NCBI RefSeq assembly: GCF_002288925.2
Contig: NW_022097996.1
Location: forward strand, 14,687,168 to 14,751,167
Length of the DNA stretch: 64,000 nt
Reading direction: 5' to 3'
Origin: Delphinapterus leucas
Taxonomy: Eukaryota > Chordata > Mammalia > Artiodactyla > Monodontidae
Position numbers and translations under genes: made by a program. The notes below the pieces were generated by a model. It made no database searches. It was not told the origin of the DNA and worked only from the letters and a program-made list of their open reading frames with translations. Of this stretch, positions 1 through 16,439 are shown one piece after another (positions within the stretch are counted from its first letter, which is position 1; every line of letters starts with the position of its first letter).

Positions 1-4
1 CTAC

Positions 5-4900
<4,896 letters not shown>

Positions 4901-5634
4901 TCTCCTAGGATCAATTAAGTTTGGCAAATACTTTGAGGTGGCTCCTATATGCTAGGTCGTGGGGATACCAGATTTTCCGGTTCATTGTTCCCCTCCCTAG
5001 GAACGTAAAAGAGGAATAAATAGGAAGTTTCTGGACACCAAGAATTTCATCACCCTTTGACCACCGCTGCCCTTCCTTTACCCTTATTGATGGAACGTGC
5101 AAAGAGGTCCAACTCACACCAAAGGGTCACTGACAAGGTGTACTAGCCTTTGGGTAACAAGGTGGGGTAGACACTAGAATGGTGATTTGCAGGTCATCAA
5201 ATTATACTACCTTGCTACATCTAAAAATGACTCCACCACCCACCTTAAATAGGGTTTGAAATTCTTCCCATCAGACAGTGTAGAATGGGCTATTATAATC
5301 TAGGAGACCAGGGTTGAAATCCTCCTCTTCCCTGAAAGGTGCTGAAATGTAAGCCTTTTATCATCCTGAATCAAGCGGGCCCCTGAGTTAACAGCATTGA
5401 AGACCCAGGTTTTAGTACAGGGGTGGGACAGTCTGAGTGGGCCCTGCAGTAGGCTATGGGCAAGGCCACAGGGAGAGTGTCCCTCAAAAGGCCAGGTAGG
5501 AAAAGCTGGGAACAGAAAAATGAAGAAAAATTAAGATGCATTTTGCTGTCTTGCAGTTTTTTCCAGAGTATTTCTTTAAAAAGGTGGTGGTATTATATCA
5601 CATTTACAAAAACTATCTTTCTGGATAGTTTTTC
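4901..5634. other. Intergenic region with no recognised feature
   Basis: Unique-looking AT-moderate sequence between the R3HCC1 promoter and the first SINE. No exon, RNA gene or clear repeat was recognised. Confidence 0.5.
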
Positions 5635-5874
5635 AAGAATAAAAATGATCTTGGGCTTCCTTGGTGGCGCAGTGGTTGAGAGTCCACCTGACGATGCAGG
5701 GGACATGGGTTCGTGCCCCGGTCTGGGGGGATCCCACATGTCGCGGAGCGGCTGGGCCCGTAAGCCATGGCCGCTGGGCCTGCGCGTCCGGAGCCTCTGC
5801 TCCTCAATGGGAGAGGCCACAGCAGTGAGAGGCCCGCGTACTGCAAAAAAAAAAAAAAAGAATAAAAAGGATCT
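5635..5874 (+). mobile_element. CHR-2-type cetacean SINE
   Basis: Begins GGGCTTCC at 5653 and ends in an A15 tail near 5859. The tRNA-derived head retains A-box-like and B-box-like pol III promoter segments. The flanking duplication is 17 bp, AAGAATAAAAATGATCT (5635-5651) against AAGAATAAAAAGGATCT (5858-5874), with one mismatch. Confidence 0.92.
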
Positions 5875-7654
5875 AGAATAAAGACAACACCAAGTGCAAA
5901 GAGAACTCAGGGAGGTGAGTCATGAGTCTCCTTTTCAGCCCTGGTTGTAAGAAGAGATTCTGAAGGCCTCACAGGTCCCCTGCCCCAGCCTCTGGCCTGG
6001 AGGGGCATCCGGCCCCTGGGGGTGTAGAGGGCAAAAGGCAACAGGAAGAATAGGGACACCCATTTGGATTCTGACTCCACCAGCCCCAACCACACTCCAC
6101 ACTGGCTTAACTGAAGTGGAATTAGGCCTGAGAGAACGCTGAGGGGGCACACAATGGTACCATTTATCTGACCAGGCTTCCATGATGGGCGGTTAGGGTT
6201 AGGGTGAGGCTGAGAGGCAAGACCACCGAGCAGCTATGGACCACACATGACCTGGAAGGATATGCTTGCTACTTAGAAAACAAAGGCCCAACTTTCTCAG
6301 CAGAGTGGCCATCTCTCCCCAAAATGAAGGAACCAACCAAAAACCCAGGACACAAGCCATACCCACACCTCTTGAGAGCTGGGCCATGAGAGAGGACTTC
6401 ACCACATTCAGAGAGACTCAGAAACAAAGCTGTCAGAGGAAGGCCGCCCATGAACCCAGTTTCCACCACACCCTCTTCAGATAACTTGGAGGCTGAACAG
6501 AAAAAAAAGTATCAGCACGAAAGCCTCCACTTGTGGGTGGAGGTTACCAAGAGATGCCAAGATAAATGGGGAAGGAAATCAAGGCACATCCACCCACACG
6601 CTTTGGGGACAAACACCAGGTGAGCGTTGAATGGGTCCCAGTCAGAGATAAGCCAGCAGAACAAAAAGCAGCAGGATATGCAGAATTTCTACAGCAAAAA
6701 GAAACAACAACAAAGAAAGCATAATAGGAAAAAGAGGATAAGGGTATATTGGAAAGTTCTCTTGAGAAAAGAGAAGAAATTTCAGTTAATAACTACTTCA
6801 CATTCCCAGGGAAATCAAAGAAAGCCTGATTTCCATGTCACAATGGATAAACCAACAATGACATGGAAGTGAACTGTCAGAGGCATGGAAAGACATAAAA
6901 GAGGCAATCATGTTCATCACAGAAGCAGCAAACACTGGAGTCAACAAAGTTGAAAACGAATCAGTGACAAAGAGTAAAGCCTTATGAAAATGAAGATAAC
7001 TACTATTTATACAAAGTTTGCCATATAAATGGCATGAATTTAATTTTTGCAGCAGTCCCTTCAGATAGAGATTGTTACCCTTATTGCAGGGGAATAACCT
7101 GAGGTTTAGCCAAGGAACCAGCTACTACGTGCAGAGCTGGAACTCACTTTAATCCAGATGTTGCCTGACTGTCACGTCACCCCCTGACTAAGATCTTCCA
7201 TCTTTAGAATGTCATGAGAATTGATGCCGTGGCCAATAGCCAGACACAGAAGTCAGGCATTAAACAAACTAGACGAATCCAATCCGTTAGAAAAGCATGC
7301 TATGTGTGTGCTGTAGAGTTTTACCTGAAACAGGAGGAATGATTGAGCGATGATGAAAGGACTGCATGCAGGGGACAGGGGGTTGCAAACAGTCCCATCT
7401 GAAGGGAAGGACCTAGAGTCCCCTGCTACCGTAGTGACCCTAAATTACCGTCCAGTGCGCCTTTCCTTGCTATGGGTAGGATCACCGGGGTCACCCACAG
7501 CTCTGGAGTCTACCTCCCAATTTCACATCTCCTCATTCTAAGCAACCTGAGATGGTATTACAGGTATTAAACCGTCTACCAGTAACCTCAGCTTGCATGA
7601 GCTAGCCAACTGTTCTCTCCATGTTTAAGGTTAAGTTTAAGAATATTCAATATA
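5875..7654. other. Intergenic region, mostly unassigned, with a MIR-like fragment
   Basis: No exon recognised. A diverged MIR-like segment lies at about 7010-7170 (tail-like 'aggggaataacctgaggttta' motif). The A-rich stretch at 6620-6980 was not assigned to any family. Confidence 0.4.
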
Positions 7655-7868
7655 GGGCTTCCCTGGTGGCACAGTGGTTGAGAGTCCGCCTGCCGATGCA
7701 GGGGACACGGGTTCGTGCCCCGGTCCGGGAAGATCCCACATGCCGCGGAGCGGCTGGGCCCGTGAGCCATGGCCGCTGGGCCTGCGCGTCCGGAGCCTGT
7801 GCTCCGCCACGGGAGAGGCCACGACAGTGAGAGGCCCGCGTACCACAAAAAAAAAAAGAAAAAAAAAA
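7655..7868 (+). mobile_element. CHR-2-type cetacean SINE
   Basis: Full-length copy from GGGCTTCC to an interrupted A-tail, nearly identical in its body to the other young copies. No convincing target-site duplication was found. Confidence 0.9.
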
Positions 7869-7984
7869 TCCAATCCTAAAATGTTACTTAGTCTATTTCA
7901 TTTATATAAACTTTTTGAAATGACACAATTTTAGAAACAGAGAACAAATTAGCAGTTGAAGTGGGAAACAAAAGGTGAAGAGGG

Positions 7985-8300
7985 GAGAGGAGGTGGGAGG
8001 GAGACGAGTGTAACTAAAAAGAACTGTAAGAGGGATCCTTGTGTTCTACATCTTGACTGTGGTGTTGGACATGAGAACCTACACATATAATACCGTTATA
8101 TATAACTAAATACACACACACCAGTATAAGTAAAATTGAGAAAATATGAATAAGATAGGTAGATTTTATCAATGTCAGTACTCTGGCTGTGATATTATAC
8201 AATAATTGTTGCCATTGAATGAAACTAGATAAAGGGTACATGGGATCTCCCTGTATTATTTCTTATAATTGCAGGTGACTCTACAACATGCTCAATAAGC
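7985..8300 (+). repeat. Old L1 3'UTR fragment
   Basis: Contains the block typical of mammalian-wide L1 3' ends: 'gatccttgtgttctacatcttgactgtggtg', then 'agggtacatgggatctccctgta' and 'cttataattgcaggtgactctac'. Heavily diverged. Confidence 0.55.
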
Positions 8301-8310
8301 ATTTGTAATT

Positions 8311-8440
8311 AGGGAATTCCCTGGCAGTCCAGAGGTTAGGACTCGGTCCTTTCACTGCCGTGGCCTGGGTTCAATCTCTGGTCAGGGAATTAAGATCCCG
8401 CAAGCCACGTGGCGTGGCCAAAAAAATAAAAATTTAAATT
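8311..8440 (+). mobile_element. Older CHR-1-like tRNA SINE
   Basis: Starts GGGAATTCCCTGGCAGTCC and keeps the 'ggttcaatctctggtcagggaa' B-box area. It ends in 'gtggcgtggcc' and an A/T-rich tail. It is shorter and more diverged than the CHR-2 copies. Confidence 0.8.
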
Positions 8441-9780
8441 TAAAGAGATGTTTGCAACTAATGAAAATGGAAAATCAAATATATCAAATTTATAAAATGT
8501 AAATTAAATGTTTAATAACTTCATAAATATGAGTAAAACTGGAACCAGATGTATAAGAGAAATAAATTTGTTCTGTCATTTTGAGTTAATCAAAGTTGTT
8601 TTCATTTTCTATAAAGTATATTAGATACATTAATAACATTACAATATTCATAAATTAAATTTTAAAACTTAATGAAAACTAGATATTTAAATGTTACTTT
8701 CATAAACTAATATAACTTAAAATCTAAATAACTATAAGAAATCTTTTGTGAATTAAAAGCCAGTCTCAGACATAGAAAACTCTACACAAAACTACATGGA
8801 GTTCCAAGAAAAACCAGAGAGATTAAAACAGTTACAGAAAATATAAATACAGAAATCTGCATTGTAGATCCAACACATGGTTAATTAATAAACCTGAGGA
8901 AGGAAACAAAGCTATTGGAACAGAAAAAAAAAATGCAACAAAATTTTTTTGAAACAAAGAAAAATGTGAATCCACAGATTAATTTACTGAATTCCAGAAA
9001 TAGATAGCTAGATAGCTAGATGCCTGATACAGATGGTGGTAAAATTATTTTCTCTGGGCATTGAAAAAAAAAAATTCTATATAGGTAGAATACAAAGAAA
9101 AAATTCAAGTGGCTTGCAGGTGCAAGCACCAAAGCAATTTGGTGAAAGAATGAAAGAAAAACTGGAAAGTTTGGAAATTTGATGAGACCAAAGTACCACT
9201 GTTTGCAGAATATTTGATTTTTTTTTTTCACCTAAAAATTCAAGAGAATCAACTAAGAAACTCCTGTAAGCAAGAATGTGTGGAGAAGAGCCAGGGCTGG
9301 AAGAGGTGATGGCGGGACCAGAGGAAGAAAGAAATGAGAAATCCACCCCCAGTCCTGCTCTACCAGATTGGCATCTGTCCTTATCCCCCAAATCTCTGAT
9401 GCCTTTGTTGTCCTTTGGTTCCCAGGAAACCATAGCCTCAGGCTAGCCTGAGTTCCAGCTCCTTTTTTAAAGGGCCAGAGTAACAGGAATTCAGATGGGG
9501 TTTGGGATTGCGGGGGAGTCTGGCCCGTGAGCTGCGGGGCTCAGGCCTGTCCTCATCTCAGCCCCCAAGCTCCTGCCAGGGATCCTCACCTGACGTGACT
9601 TTGCAGATTTTTACACACCCACCTCCAAAGCCAGATCTCTCTTCCCCAGGCCCGAGCACCACCACACATCAGAGCCTGTTGCCACAATGGGGTCTGAGGG
9701 ACAGGAGGAAAAATGAATATTAAGACTTGGTAATGACAGGGCCATGGTCCTCAGTCCCCTTTTGTGGGATTGTCTTGAAG
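8441..9780. other. AT-rich intergenic region
   Basis: Very AT-rich to about 9000, then mixed composition. No exon or assignable repeat was recognised with confidence. Confidence 0.4.
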
Positions 9781-10165
9781 CTCTCCCAAAACAAGTTACC
9801 AGAGTGATCTGTCAAAAGGTGAACCTAATCACATCATTCTCTCCACCGCATAAAATCCTTTAATGGCTCCCCAATGTATTAAAATAACTTATTACCAGGC
9901 TCTAAGTGATCTGGCCTTCTCCAGGCCTGGACTAGGGTGAGGCAGGGAGCCATGAACCTGAGAGCAAGTGCCTCCTTAAGCTTTGTGCCCTGGGTGCTTG
10001 AAATGCCTCACCTTAGCATAACTCCACCTCACTACTGGGTACCCTTCTCCTTGTCCATTACATCCCAGACATGCCGGCCTCCTTTCTGTTCCTGCATTAC
10101 AAGTTTTTTCCTGACTCAAGAGCTTGGCAATGGCTGTTCCCTCTGCCTACGATGCTCTTCCTCTG
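9781..10165 (+). repeat. LINE-2 (L2) fragment
   Basis: Contains L2 hallmarks in order: 'gtgatctgtcaaaa', 'aatcacatcattctctcc', 'aaatcctttaatggctcccca', 'taagtgatctggcctt', and 'tggctgttccctctgcctacgatgctcttcc'. Interrupted at its right end by a SINE. Confidence 0.8.
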
Positions 10166-10416
10166 GCTCGTTTCTTTTTTTTTTTTTTTTTTTTGCGGTA
10201 CGCGGGCCTCTCACTACTGTGGCCTCTCCCGTTGCAGAGCACAGGCTCCAGACGCGCAGGCCCAGCAGCCATGGCTCACGGGCCCAGCCGCTCCGCGGCA
10301 TGTGGGATCTTCCCGGACCGGGGCACGAACCCGTGTCCCCTGCATCGTCAGGCGGACTCTCAACCACTGCGCCACCATCGTCAGGCGGACTCTCAACCAC
10401 TGCGCCCCTCTGGCTC
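10157..10416 (-). mobile_element. CHR-2-type SINE with internal tandem duplication replacing its head
   Basis: Minus-strand SINE inserted in an L2 element. T-tract 10172-10194 represents the A-tail. At the SINE 5' end the normal GGGCTTCCCTGG start is missing; instead a block of about 30 bp (catcgtcaggcggactctc through the adjoining cactgcgcc) is present twice in tandem (about 10344-10406). Flanks carry a near-perfect duplication, CCTCTGGCTC followed by gTTTCT (10160 onward) or TTTTCT (10407 onward), so the duplicated block was present at, or made during, insertion. Confidence 0.88.
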
Positions 10417-10969
10417 TTTTCTGGCTGCTCTGTCTTGTCTGTGTTTAAGAACTATAACCAGTTGAGATTTTTTTCACTCTGGTTACTTTCACATGGAACC
10501 TACTGGAAGTGGTTGCCTCTAAGACCCTCACTGTCTAAGCCCATAATGGTCCCGTGGATTCTGGGTGGCTCTCTGCTTCTGTGTCATGGACGGGGCATAG
10601 GAATCTATGCTGAGACTAGAAACCTGGGGCCTGCATCCAGCCTCCCCCGGTGAAACACACAACCCATTTCCTTTGAAGTCTTGCCAATGACTTGGGGGAT
10701 GGGTCCTCACTGATGCTACGATCCACAGACCCCATCTCTTTTCTGTTTCCCCAAATTTCCTCTACTCTTTCTCCAGCAAATATGATCCCCTCTCCTCTCC
10801 GGGACTCCTAGTAGAATCTCCTAAAGGTGCTCAAACTCTAAGAGAACAGATTTCAGGAAGGTCAGTGACTAGCAGGCAGTATCTGCCCAGGCTTTGAAAG
10901 ACCAACTTCCCTGAGGCTAAGGAGCACAGAAGCGCTTGCAGCTTCCTGGAGAGGCAGAAGCCAGGAGGA

Positions 10970-11045
10970 GTTACAGGAAGAGAAGCACAATGCTTGGCAC
11001 CTGGTGGGCATTCAATAATCATTTGTTGAATGAATGAATGAATAA
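10970..11045 (+). repeat. L2 3'-end fragment with GAAT repeats
   Basis: The segment 'cacaatgcttggcacctggtgggcattcaataa' followed by 'ttgttgaatgaatgaatgaataaa' is the characteristic L2 3' terminus. Confidence 0.75.
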
Positions 11046-11759
11046 AAAAGACCTCCCAGTACCTGATGTTCCCTAAGGTGGAACATCACGTGAGCGGACT
11101 TCCAAGGAACTTGGCATTGTTTTATAAAAGCATGTAGGTGGGAAAGACATAGCTGTGCTCAAAACATGGTCACTGTGCCTGGGGAACACCATGCAGTGAA
11201 TGCTCGTGCTCGTAGCTGAGGCTGCGAGCCAGCTGGGCTCTGGTCTGGAAACCAGCAGAGGCCTCTGGGGTTTCAGTCCACGTGGATTAAAAATGAATAA
11301 AGGTGCCCCATGCGAGGAGGTGATCAAAGCCACCCAACCACTTAAAGCTAGGGATAGAGGGGGAGTGTCCCCATTTATGCAGTTACACAGAATAAAGCTA
11401 CATTTGACCACCCCAAGGAGCTATCTATGGCTTTTTCCGGAAGGTAAAAGACCAAAGATGTTGCCTTGTGAAGAATTCCTTGGGCAAGCCACCTGCTAGC
11501 CAACTGGGTCAATGGTATCCCCAGTAACGACATGGCTCTTAGCTGCCAAGAAAAAACCTGGTTCTTAACTGGGTGTCCTGGGGCAGGCAAGCACAGAAAC
11601 ACCAGGCAAGGATGAGTGAGCTCAAAGAAAGAGGAAAAACCACCCACAAAAGAACTTTACAAACCAAAACTCCAATACATGAAAAAAAAAACCCAAGAAA
11701 ACAAAAGAACTACTAATGCTAAGAAAAGACTTGTCAGTCAAATGCAAGAGATGGGCCTT

Positions 11760-12115
11760 TGTAGAGCCAGATTCGGACAAACCAATTTACTATTGGACAT
11801 GTTTGATAAAGTCAGGGAAATCTGAATACAGCCTGGATACTAGACGATATGAAGGACTGTTCTTACTCTTCTGGTGTGTCTATTGTTACTGTAGTTACGT
11901 TTTTCATCTGTTTTTTCATACTAAAGTGTGTATGGATGAAATGGCATGATGTCTTATTTGCTTTAAAATATGTTGGGGAGGGGAGAAGTGAGGAATTACA
12001 GGTGAAACAAGATTGGCAAAATGCTGATCATTATTGAAACTGGGTGACAGGTACACTATTCTCCTCATTATTGTGTATGGTTGAAATATGCCATAATAAA
12101 ACATTTGTTTTTCTC
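11760..12115 (+). repeat. Ancient interspersed repeat, family not assigned
   Basis: Resembles a common mammalian repeat with a 'ggatactagacgatatgaagga' core and a 3' end reading 'gaaactgggtgacaggtac' to 'gtatggttgaaatatgccataataaaa'. A second diverged copy of the core is near 38280-38450. I could not name the family with certainty. Confidence 0.45.
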
Positions 12116-12930
12116 AAGCCAAACTGAAGCCAACAATAAAAAGATGGCCAGGCGGTGGTATTCAATGCATAGCTAGAACATCTTCAAATTCTTGAAAGGG
12201 AAAAGAGAGAGATAAGGAAGAATTTTAGAATTTGTTAGAAAAATGTATAGTTAAATCCATACGCTAAAAATTTGAAGGTAACCACTGAAAGACTAGAAAT
12301 ATAATCTGTAGCTTTCAAATCATCACAGGAAAATAATAACAATATAAAAACTCTATCCAACATAAAGTACAAACAAAGAAAAAGAGGTAAAGGATAGCAA
12401 AGGAAAAATTGTGTCTCTTTGCCTTAATAAAGATATAAAGCAAAAAAAGAAAAGGAAAAGAAGACGGGAAAAATGTATAATATTTTTTTAAAGGATAATC
12501 ACATGATCCAGCCCAGCCCACCCTTACAAGTGAATTTGCAGTAGATTGCAGAAGATCTGTCCTAAGAGAACTGGGTGAAAATTAAGAATTTCTAATGAAA
12601 ATCTAGACTCTTATCTGCTTAATTCTTTAAAATGTCTTTACATAATTTATTAGCCAATATTTGACTATGAGGATCTTGGTGTTTATTTTTAATCTAATGT
12701 GTATCAGCAAAACACTGCAGAGGGGCACAGACACAGAGAGGTACAGAGGAGCATGTGACGCTCTATCCAGACACAAGCACTACGTGAAACAAAACAAAAT
12801 ACAAACTCTGCTTTACGCACCTCTTAGGACATCCCACACAGTCGCCCACCGGCAAGAGAGGAGAGTTCCACGATGAACTCAGAAGGGCCCTGGATAGACC
12901 TGTCTGGAGGACTACAAGGCCTATATAAGG
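12116..12930. other. Intergenic region, nothing recognised
   Basis: AT-rich unique sequence. No exon, RNA gene or assignable repeat was seen. Confidence 0.45.
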
Positions 12931-12939
12931 GTCTGAGAG

Positions 12940-13115
12940 CTAACACGTGTGGAATTGGCTTACTCTGTACCAGGCACCATCTACGCCCTTTGCATAATTT
13001 AACTCATCGCTCACAGCAGTGCTATGTGGTGGTATAATTGTCATCATTTTATAGATGAAGACATTAGAGAGGTTAAGTGACTTGCCCAAGCTCAAACAGC
13101 TAATAAATGGCAGAG
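12940..13115 (+). repeat. MIR SINE
   Basis: Clear MIR core: 'actctgtaccaggcaccatc', 'attttatagatgaagaca', 'gaggttaagtgacttgcccaagctcaaacagctaataaatggcagagcc'. Confidence 0.85.
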
Positions 13116-13769
13116 CCAGCTCAACCTTTCCTCCCCTTCCAGAGCCCAGCTCAAAGACCCAAGTAGGGAGGGGGTCAGGCCACAGCAGGGCAGATGCCTG
13201 ATTTGTGTTTGAGACTGAGGTTTCATAAGACAGTGGCTCAGCCACCTGGGGGAAGTGGCCCTGATTCCCGAGGAGGCAGTCTGGAGAACCCCACCTTCAT
13301 GATGCCCTTCATTTATGTAGCACTTGATACTTTCAGAAAGCATTTACAAAGTTCCCATTTCTTTACAACACCTCACTTTGAGGCAGGCTAAACAGAAATA
13401 ATTATTCCATTGGATCTTTCCTTACGTCACACCTCCCTGCAGTGATGGAGCCAGAACTCAGATCTCTCGTCTCCTGCCCACACTGGGTCACGCTGGCCCA
13501 TCCCTGCACACACAGAAAGCCAGCCCACAATTGTCCCCAGTGAGAATGAGGATGGCTCCAAACACCCACCCACCGCAGTGACAGCAAACATGCAACTCTG
13601 TCCGTGGGAACAACAGAAAAGCCAGACTGAGGACACATACGACTGTATTTTGTACGGAATGAGTAAATGCCTCCATAAACACGTAAGAAGGAAGCAAGTC
13701 CTAAGTAATTTATTAAAATAGCCCAAAATAGATAGGCATTCCATCCCAAACTCTCCCTCCTCCCATTAG

Positions 13770-13995
13770 CCTAGCATAGCATAGTGGTCATCAGGGCAAG
13801 TATTGGGGTCAGACTATCCATTCGAATACTGGTTTGATTACTTGTTAGCTGTGTGACTCTAAGCAAATTGGTTAACCATCTCTCTGTTTTAGTTTCATCT
13901 GTGAAATGGGGATAAGAGCTCTGGCCTCACTGAGGCCTCAAAGATGAATTAATCCATAATGAGGTTAACCCATGTGAAGCACCTAGCACGGTATA
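13770..13995 (+). repeat. MIR SINE
   Basis: Near full-length MIR: 'agcatagtggtcatcagg', 'attacttgttagctgtgtgactctaagcaaattggttaacc', 'atctgtgaaatggggataa', 'catgtgaagcacctagcac'. Confidence 0.88.
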
Positions 13996-14344
13996 AGGCT
14001 GGTGGAGATGGGACCCCCTGCATACAGGTGAGGCATTCTAGGAACTCCAGCTCCAAAAGAACCAGATCAAAGGCTCTCCTGATCTCCTCTAGCCACGGAC
14101 CCCAGGGTCCAGGGCCACAGAATCACAGGTCCTGCTGCCGGCCTTAGGTGGTGACCTTTCTCTACCACCCAACCCAATTTCTAGACAAAATCAGAAAGGG
14201 CCACTCCATCCTGTTTGCCCAGCCCCTACCCTATGAGGAGAAGGGAGGATGTCACAATGTCAATCAAGTGACCGCGGGTCCTGGCTGAGCATGGGCCCCC
14301 GCTGTCCACACACAGCCTGGCTCCGAGGGCCCTCAGCCTGCTAC

Positions 14345-14795
14345 CACTATGACCATCATTGAGCAGGCTACTGCACAGGTGAAGCTGAGGCTCGGGGTGC
14401 ATCTTTGAACCCAGATAGGGAGTTCTGTACTGTTAGGCTGGGCTCTGCCCTATGCCAGCTGCTCCATTTGCCAGGGATGAAGGATAGGAAAACTGAAGTG
14501 TCACCTTCAGTCACTGCAACGGCCACCAAAGCAGCCCTGGGGGTCACATGCTGCTGGTAGTTGAAGGGGCTGGTCTGCTGAGGCACAAGTGCAGGATAAA
14601 GGCGGTGGAGCACATGATGCCAAAGGCCAGTCAGATGTCACACACGTCCCCAAAGGGCTAGTAGCCAGCTGCCTGGGTTGCCACTTTCCAAGGCATCACC
14701 AGCAGAGCCACCAGGAAGTCCAAGATGACCTTTTGTGCACGCTGGTGGCAAAAGCGCAAGACGCCAGCACACACCAGGACGTTTCTCAGCAGCGT
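14345..14795 (-). pseudogene. D1-class dopamine receptor pseudogene fragment (DRD1/DRD5-like)
   Basis: Read on the minus strand from 14795, the translation TLLRNVLVCAGVLRF, then DFLVALLVMPWKVATQAAGY, then PFGDVCDI and LAFGIMCSTAFILHLC, aligns with TM1-end to TM3 of D1-class dopamine receptors (TLLGNTLVCAAVIRF; LVAVLVMPWKAVAE; PFGSFCNI; AFDIMCSTASILNLC). Further on, NYQQHVTPRAA and VFLSFIPGKWSSWHRAEPS match the intracellular loop 2 to TM4 region (TPKAA; LISFIPVQLSWHKAKP). It is broken: two Trp codons are stops (TAG at 14658-14660, TGA at 14631-14633), about ten residues before TM2 are missing, frameshifts occur after TM3, and the sequence fades after TM5. D1-class receptor genes lack coding introns, so this may be a retrocopy or an old duplicate. 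It cannot encode a receptor. I cannot separate DRD1 from DRD5 ancestry by eye. Confidence 0.8.
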
Positions 14796-14979
14796 ACAGG
14801 TGAGAAATCAGAGGAGCCCCGCACTGACGCCAACGCGTAGCGGGCCTGCCTCACCCCTGCTCTGCCCTCTGCTGGACTAGGGCCTCGGTCACCTCTGGGG
14901 CCGCCGTGAAAGCCTCCTGGCTGGGAGTTCTGGAGGCTTCCGAGCAGGGCCGAGATTTGGAACAAAAGCCAGGTTGTGA

Positions 14980-15790
14980 GGCCAGGACGGAGGCACCAGC
15001 CTTCTCCCTTAAAATCAACCAAATGCACACCCGGCTTCCTGCGGGGTCCTTCTCCCAGGGCTGAAGAGGTGCCCCTGGCAGGATCCCGCTGTTGGAGGAG
15101 GTCCTTGCACAGCGCAAAGAATAGGACGTCCTGGATTTTACCCGGTGAAGGCAGCAGGGGGGTCTTGGTCCGTGGTTCCCGGACTCCTCCCAACGTCGAG
15201 GAAGACGCCAGTACGGGCCCAGTAAGGGCCCAGAGTCTGCGCCAGGGACCGACGTGGGGACATGAAAGGCCTGGGCGCAAGAAACGGCTGGAGAGGGAAG
15301 CGTTACGTGGGACAGGCAGGGCCCGACCGGGGGCGCAAGGATCCGATAAGAGCGGACTTTCCGTCTTGCTCGGTCGCCTTCCCCCGAGGACCCGACTCCG
15401 GAGACTTTTCTGACCGATGGTTCCCCGCACCTGGCATCCAGCGTTCGCAGCAAAACGAGACACGCGCCCCGCTCCAGAGCCCCGCGGCCGGGTACCCACA
15501 CGCCCACTTCCTCTGGAACGCAGTATTCGCTCGCACCTCTTTCCGCAGAGGTCCGGTGACCCAGAGATGAGCTCCGCTCCTGCGCCGAGCCTGCGTCGCA
15601 GAGTAAGCGCCAGTAGGGACGGTATCGGCTCTCCCAGAAGCCTAACTGCGCGCGCTCCAGGCCCCTCCGCGACTCCTCCCCGAGTCCCCGCCCCTTCCCC
15701 GAGTCCCCGCCACTTCCCGAGTCCCCGCCCCTTTCCCGCCTCCCCAAGTGCCTGCCCCCAACCAGCCTCACGGGCACCCCACCGAGTAGA
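14980..15790. promoter_or_regulatory. Orphan CpG-rich block, no assigned gene
   Basis: CpG-dense, GC-rich sequence about 10 kb upstream of R3HCC1 and 7 kb beyond the CHMP7 stop codon. It ends in tandem CCCCGAGTCCCCGCC units (about 15678-15736) with several GC-box-like CCCCGCCC motifs. Long open frames run through it on both strands (for example minus 15864-14851, 337 codons), but they match no protein I know and are expected where stop codons are rare. It could be a promoter for an unannotated transcript or an alternative R3HCC1 start. Confidence 0.5.
15678..15736. repeat. GC-box-rich tandem repeat, three units of about 20 bp
   Basis: Three successive units of CCCCGAGTCCCCGCC followed by CCTTC, CACTTC or CCTTTC. 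The G-rich strand has runs suited to Sp/KLF binding or quadruplex formation. Confidence 0.7.
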
Positions 15791-16439
15791 GACTGGACAA
15801 GAGCGGCTCTGAACATAACTCCGACTTTGGAGGCTTTTTTTCTAGAAGGATCACCTCTTCCCACCCTGGCTCCTCGCTGGACTCTGGAGGACCAGAAAAA
15901 ATGTTCTCTTGCTATAGCGGTGTTTTGAGACGAGGGAGGGGCCTGGGGGAGCCTGACGCCAGAGAACCCCGTATGCAGTGACAGAGAATCAGAACAGGGC
16001 GCTAAGGAATCTCACCTCTTCCCCCGTCATCCTCTCATTAATGCCCAGGACGATGCCTGCAGCTCGCTTCTAATCCTGGAAACTGGTAAAGACAGCTGAA
16101 ATTTGGGTCCAACCTATAAAGGGCCCCACCCCCAGAAGCTCTAGTTGGTGTTCCTGGTAAACAAAAACAAAAACAAATTCGGTTCTGGTTTCTGGAAGTT
16201 TCTCTTCCAGTCCTCTCCTACAATCAAAGGGAATTATTCATATGAAACTTGCAGAAAAGCTGCAGTTTTCAAGAAACAACATGGTATGTGTGTGCGCTTC
16301 ATAAATCTGGTAGGATGATCAGAATCACAGCCAACTCTTGCCCTAATTGGGACTAGAGCAGAAAAAGAGGAAAGGAAAAGAATGCAAAAATTAGATTCGC
16401 CCAGCTAAAGCCTCTCTCCATCATTAAAAGGGGTTCTTT

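Noticed and set aside
5593..5846. Repeated Gly/Pro/Arg-rich peptides such as [17 protein letters not shown]
   Set aside because: These recur because each SINE copy has open frames; they are not a protein family.
7655..7868. tRNA gene (A- and B-box-like segments)
   Set aside because: It is the tRNA-derived head of a SINE. The same applies to every similar copy, and none folds as a complete tRNA.
14851..15864. 337-codon minus-strand open frame as a new protein gene
   Set aside because: It lies in CpG-rich sequence where stops are rare, equally long frames run on other strands and frames, and there is no recognisable domain. Kept only as a finding about the CpG block.
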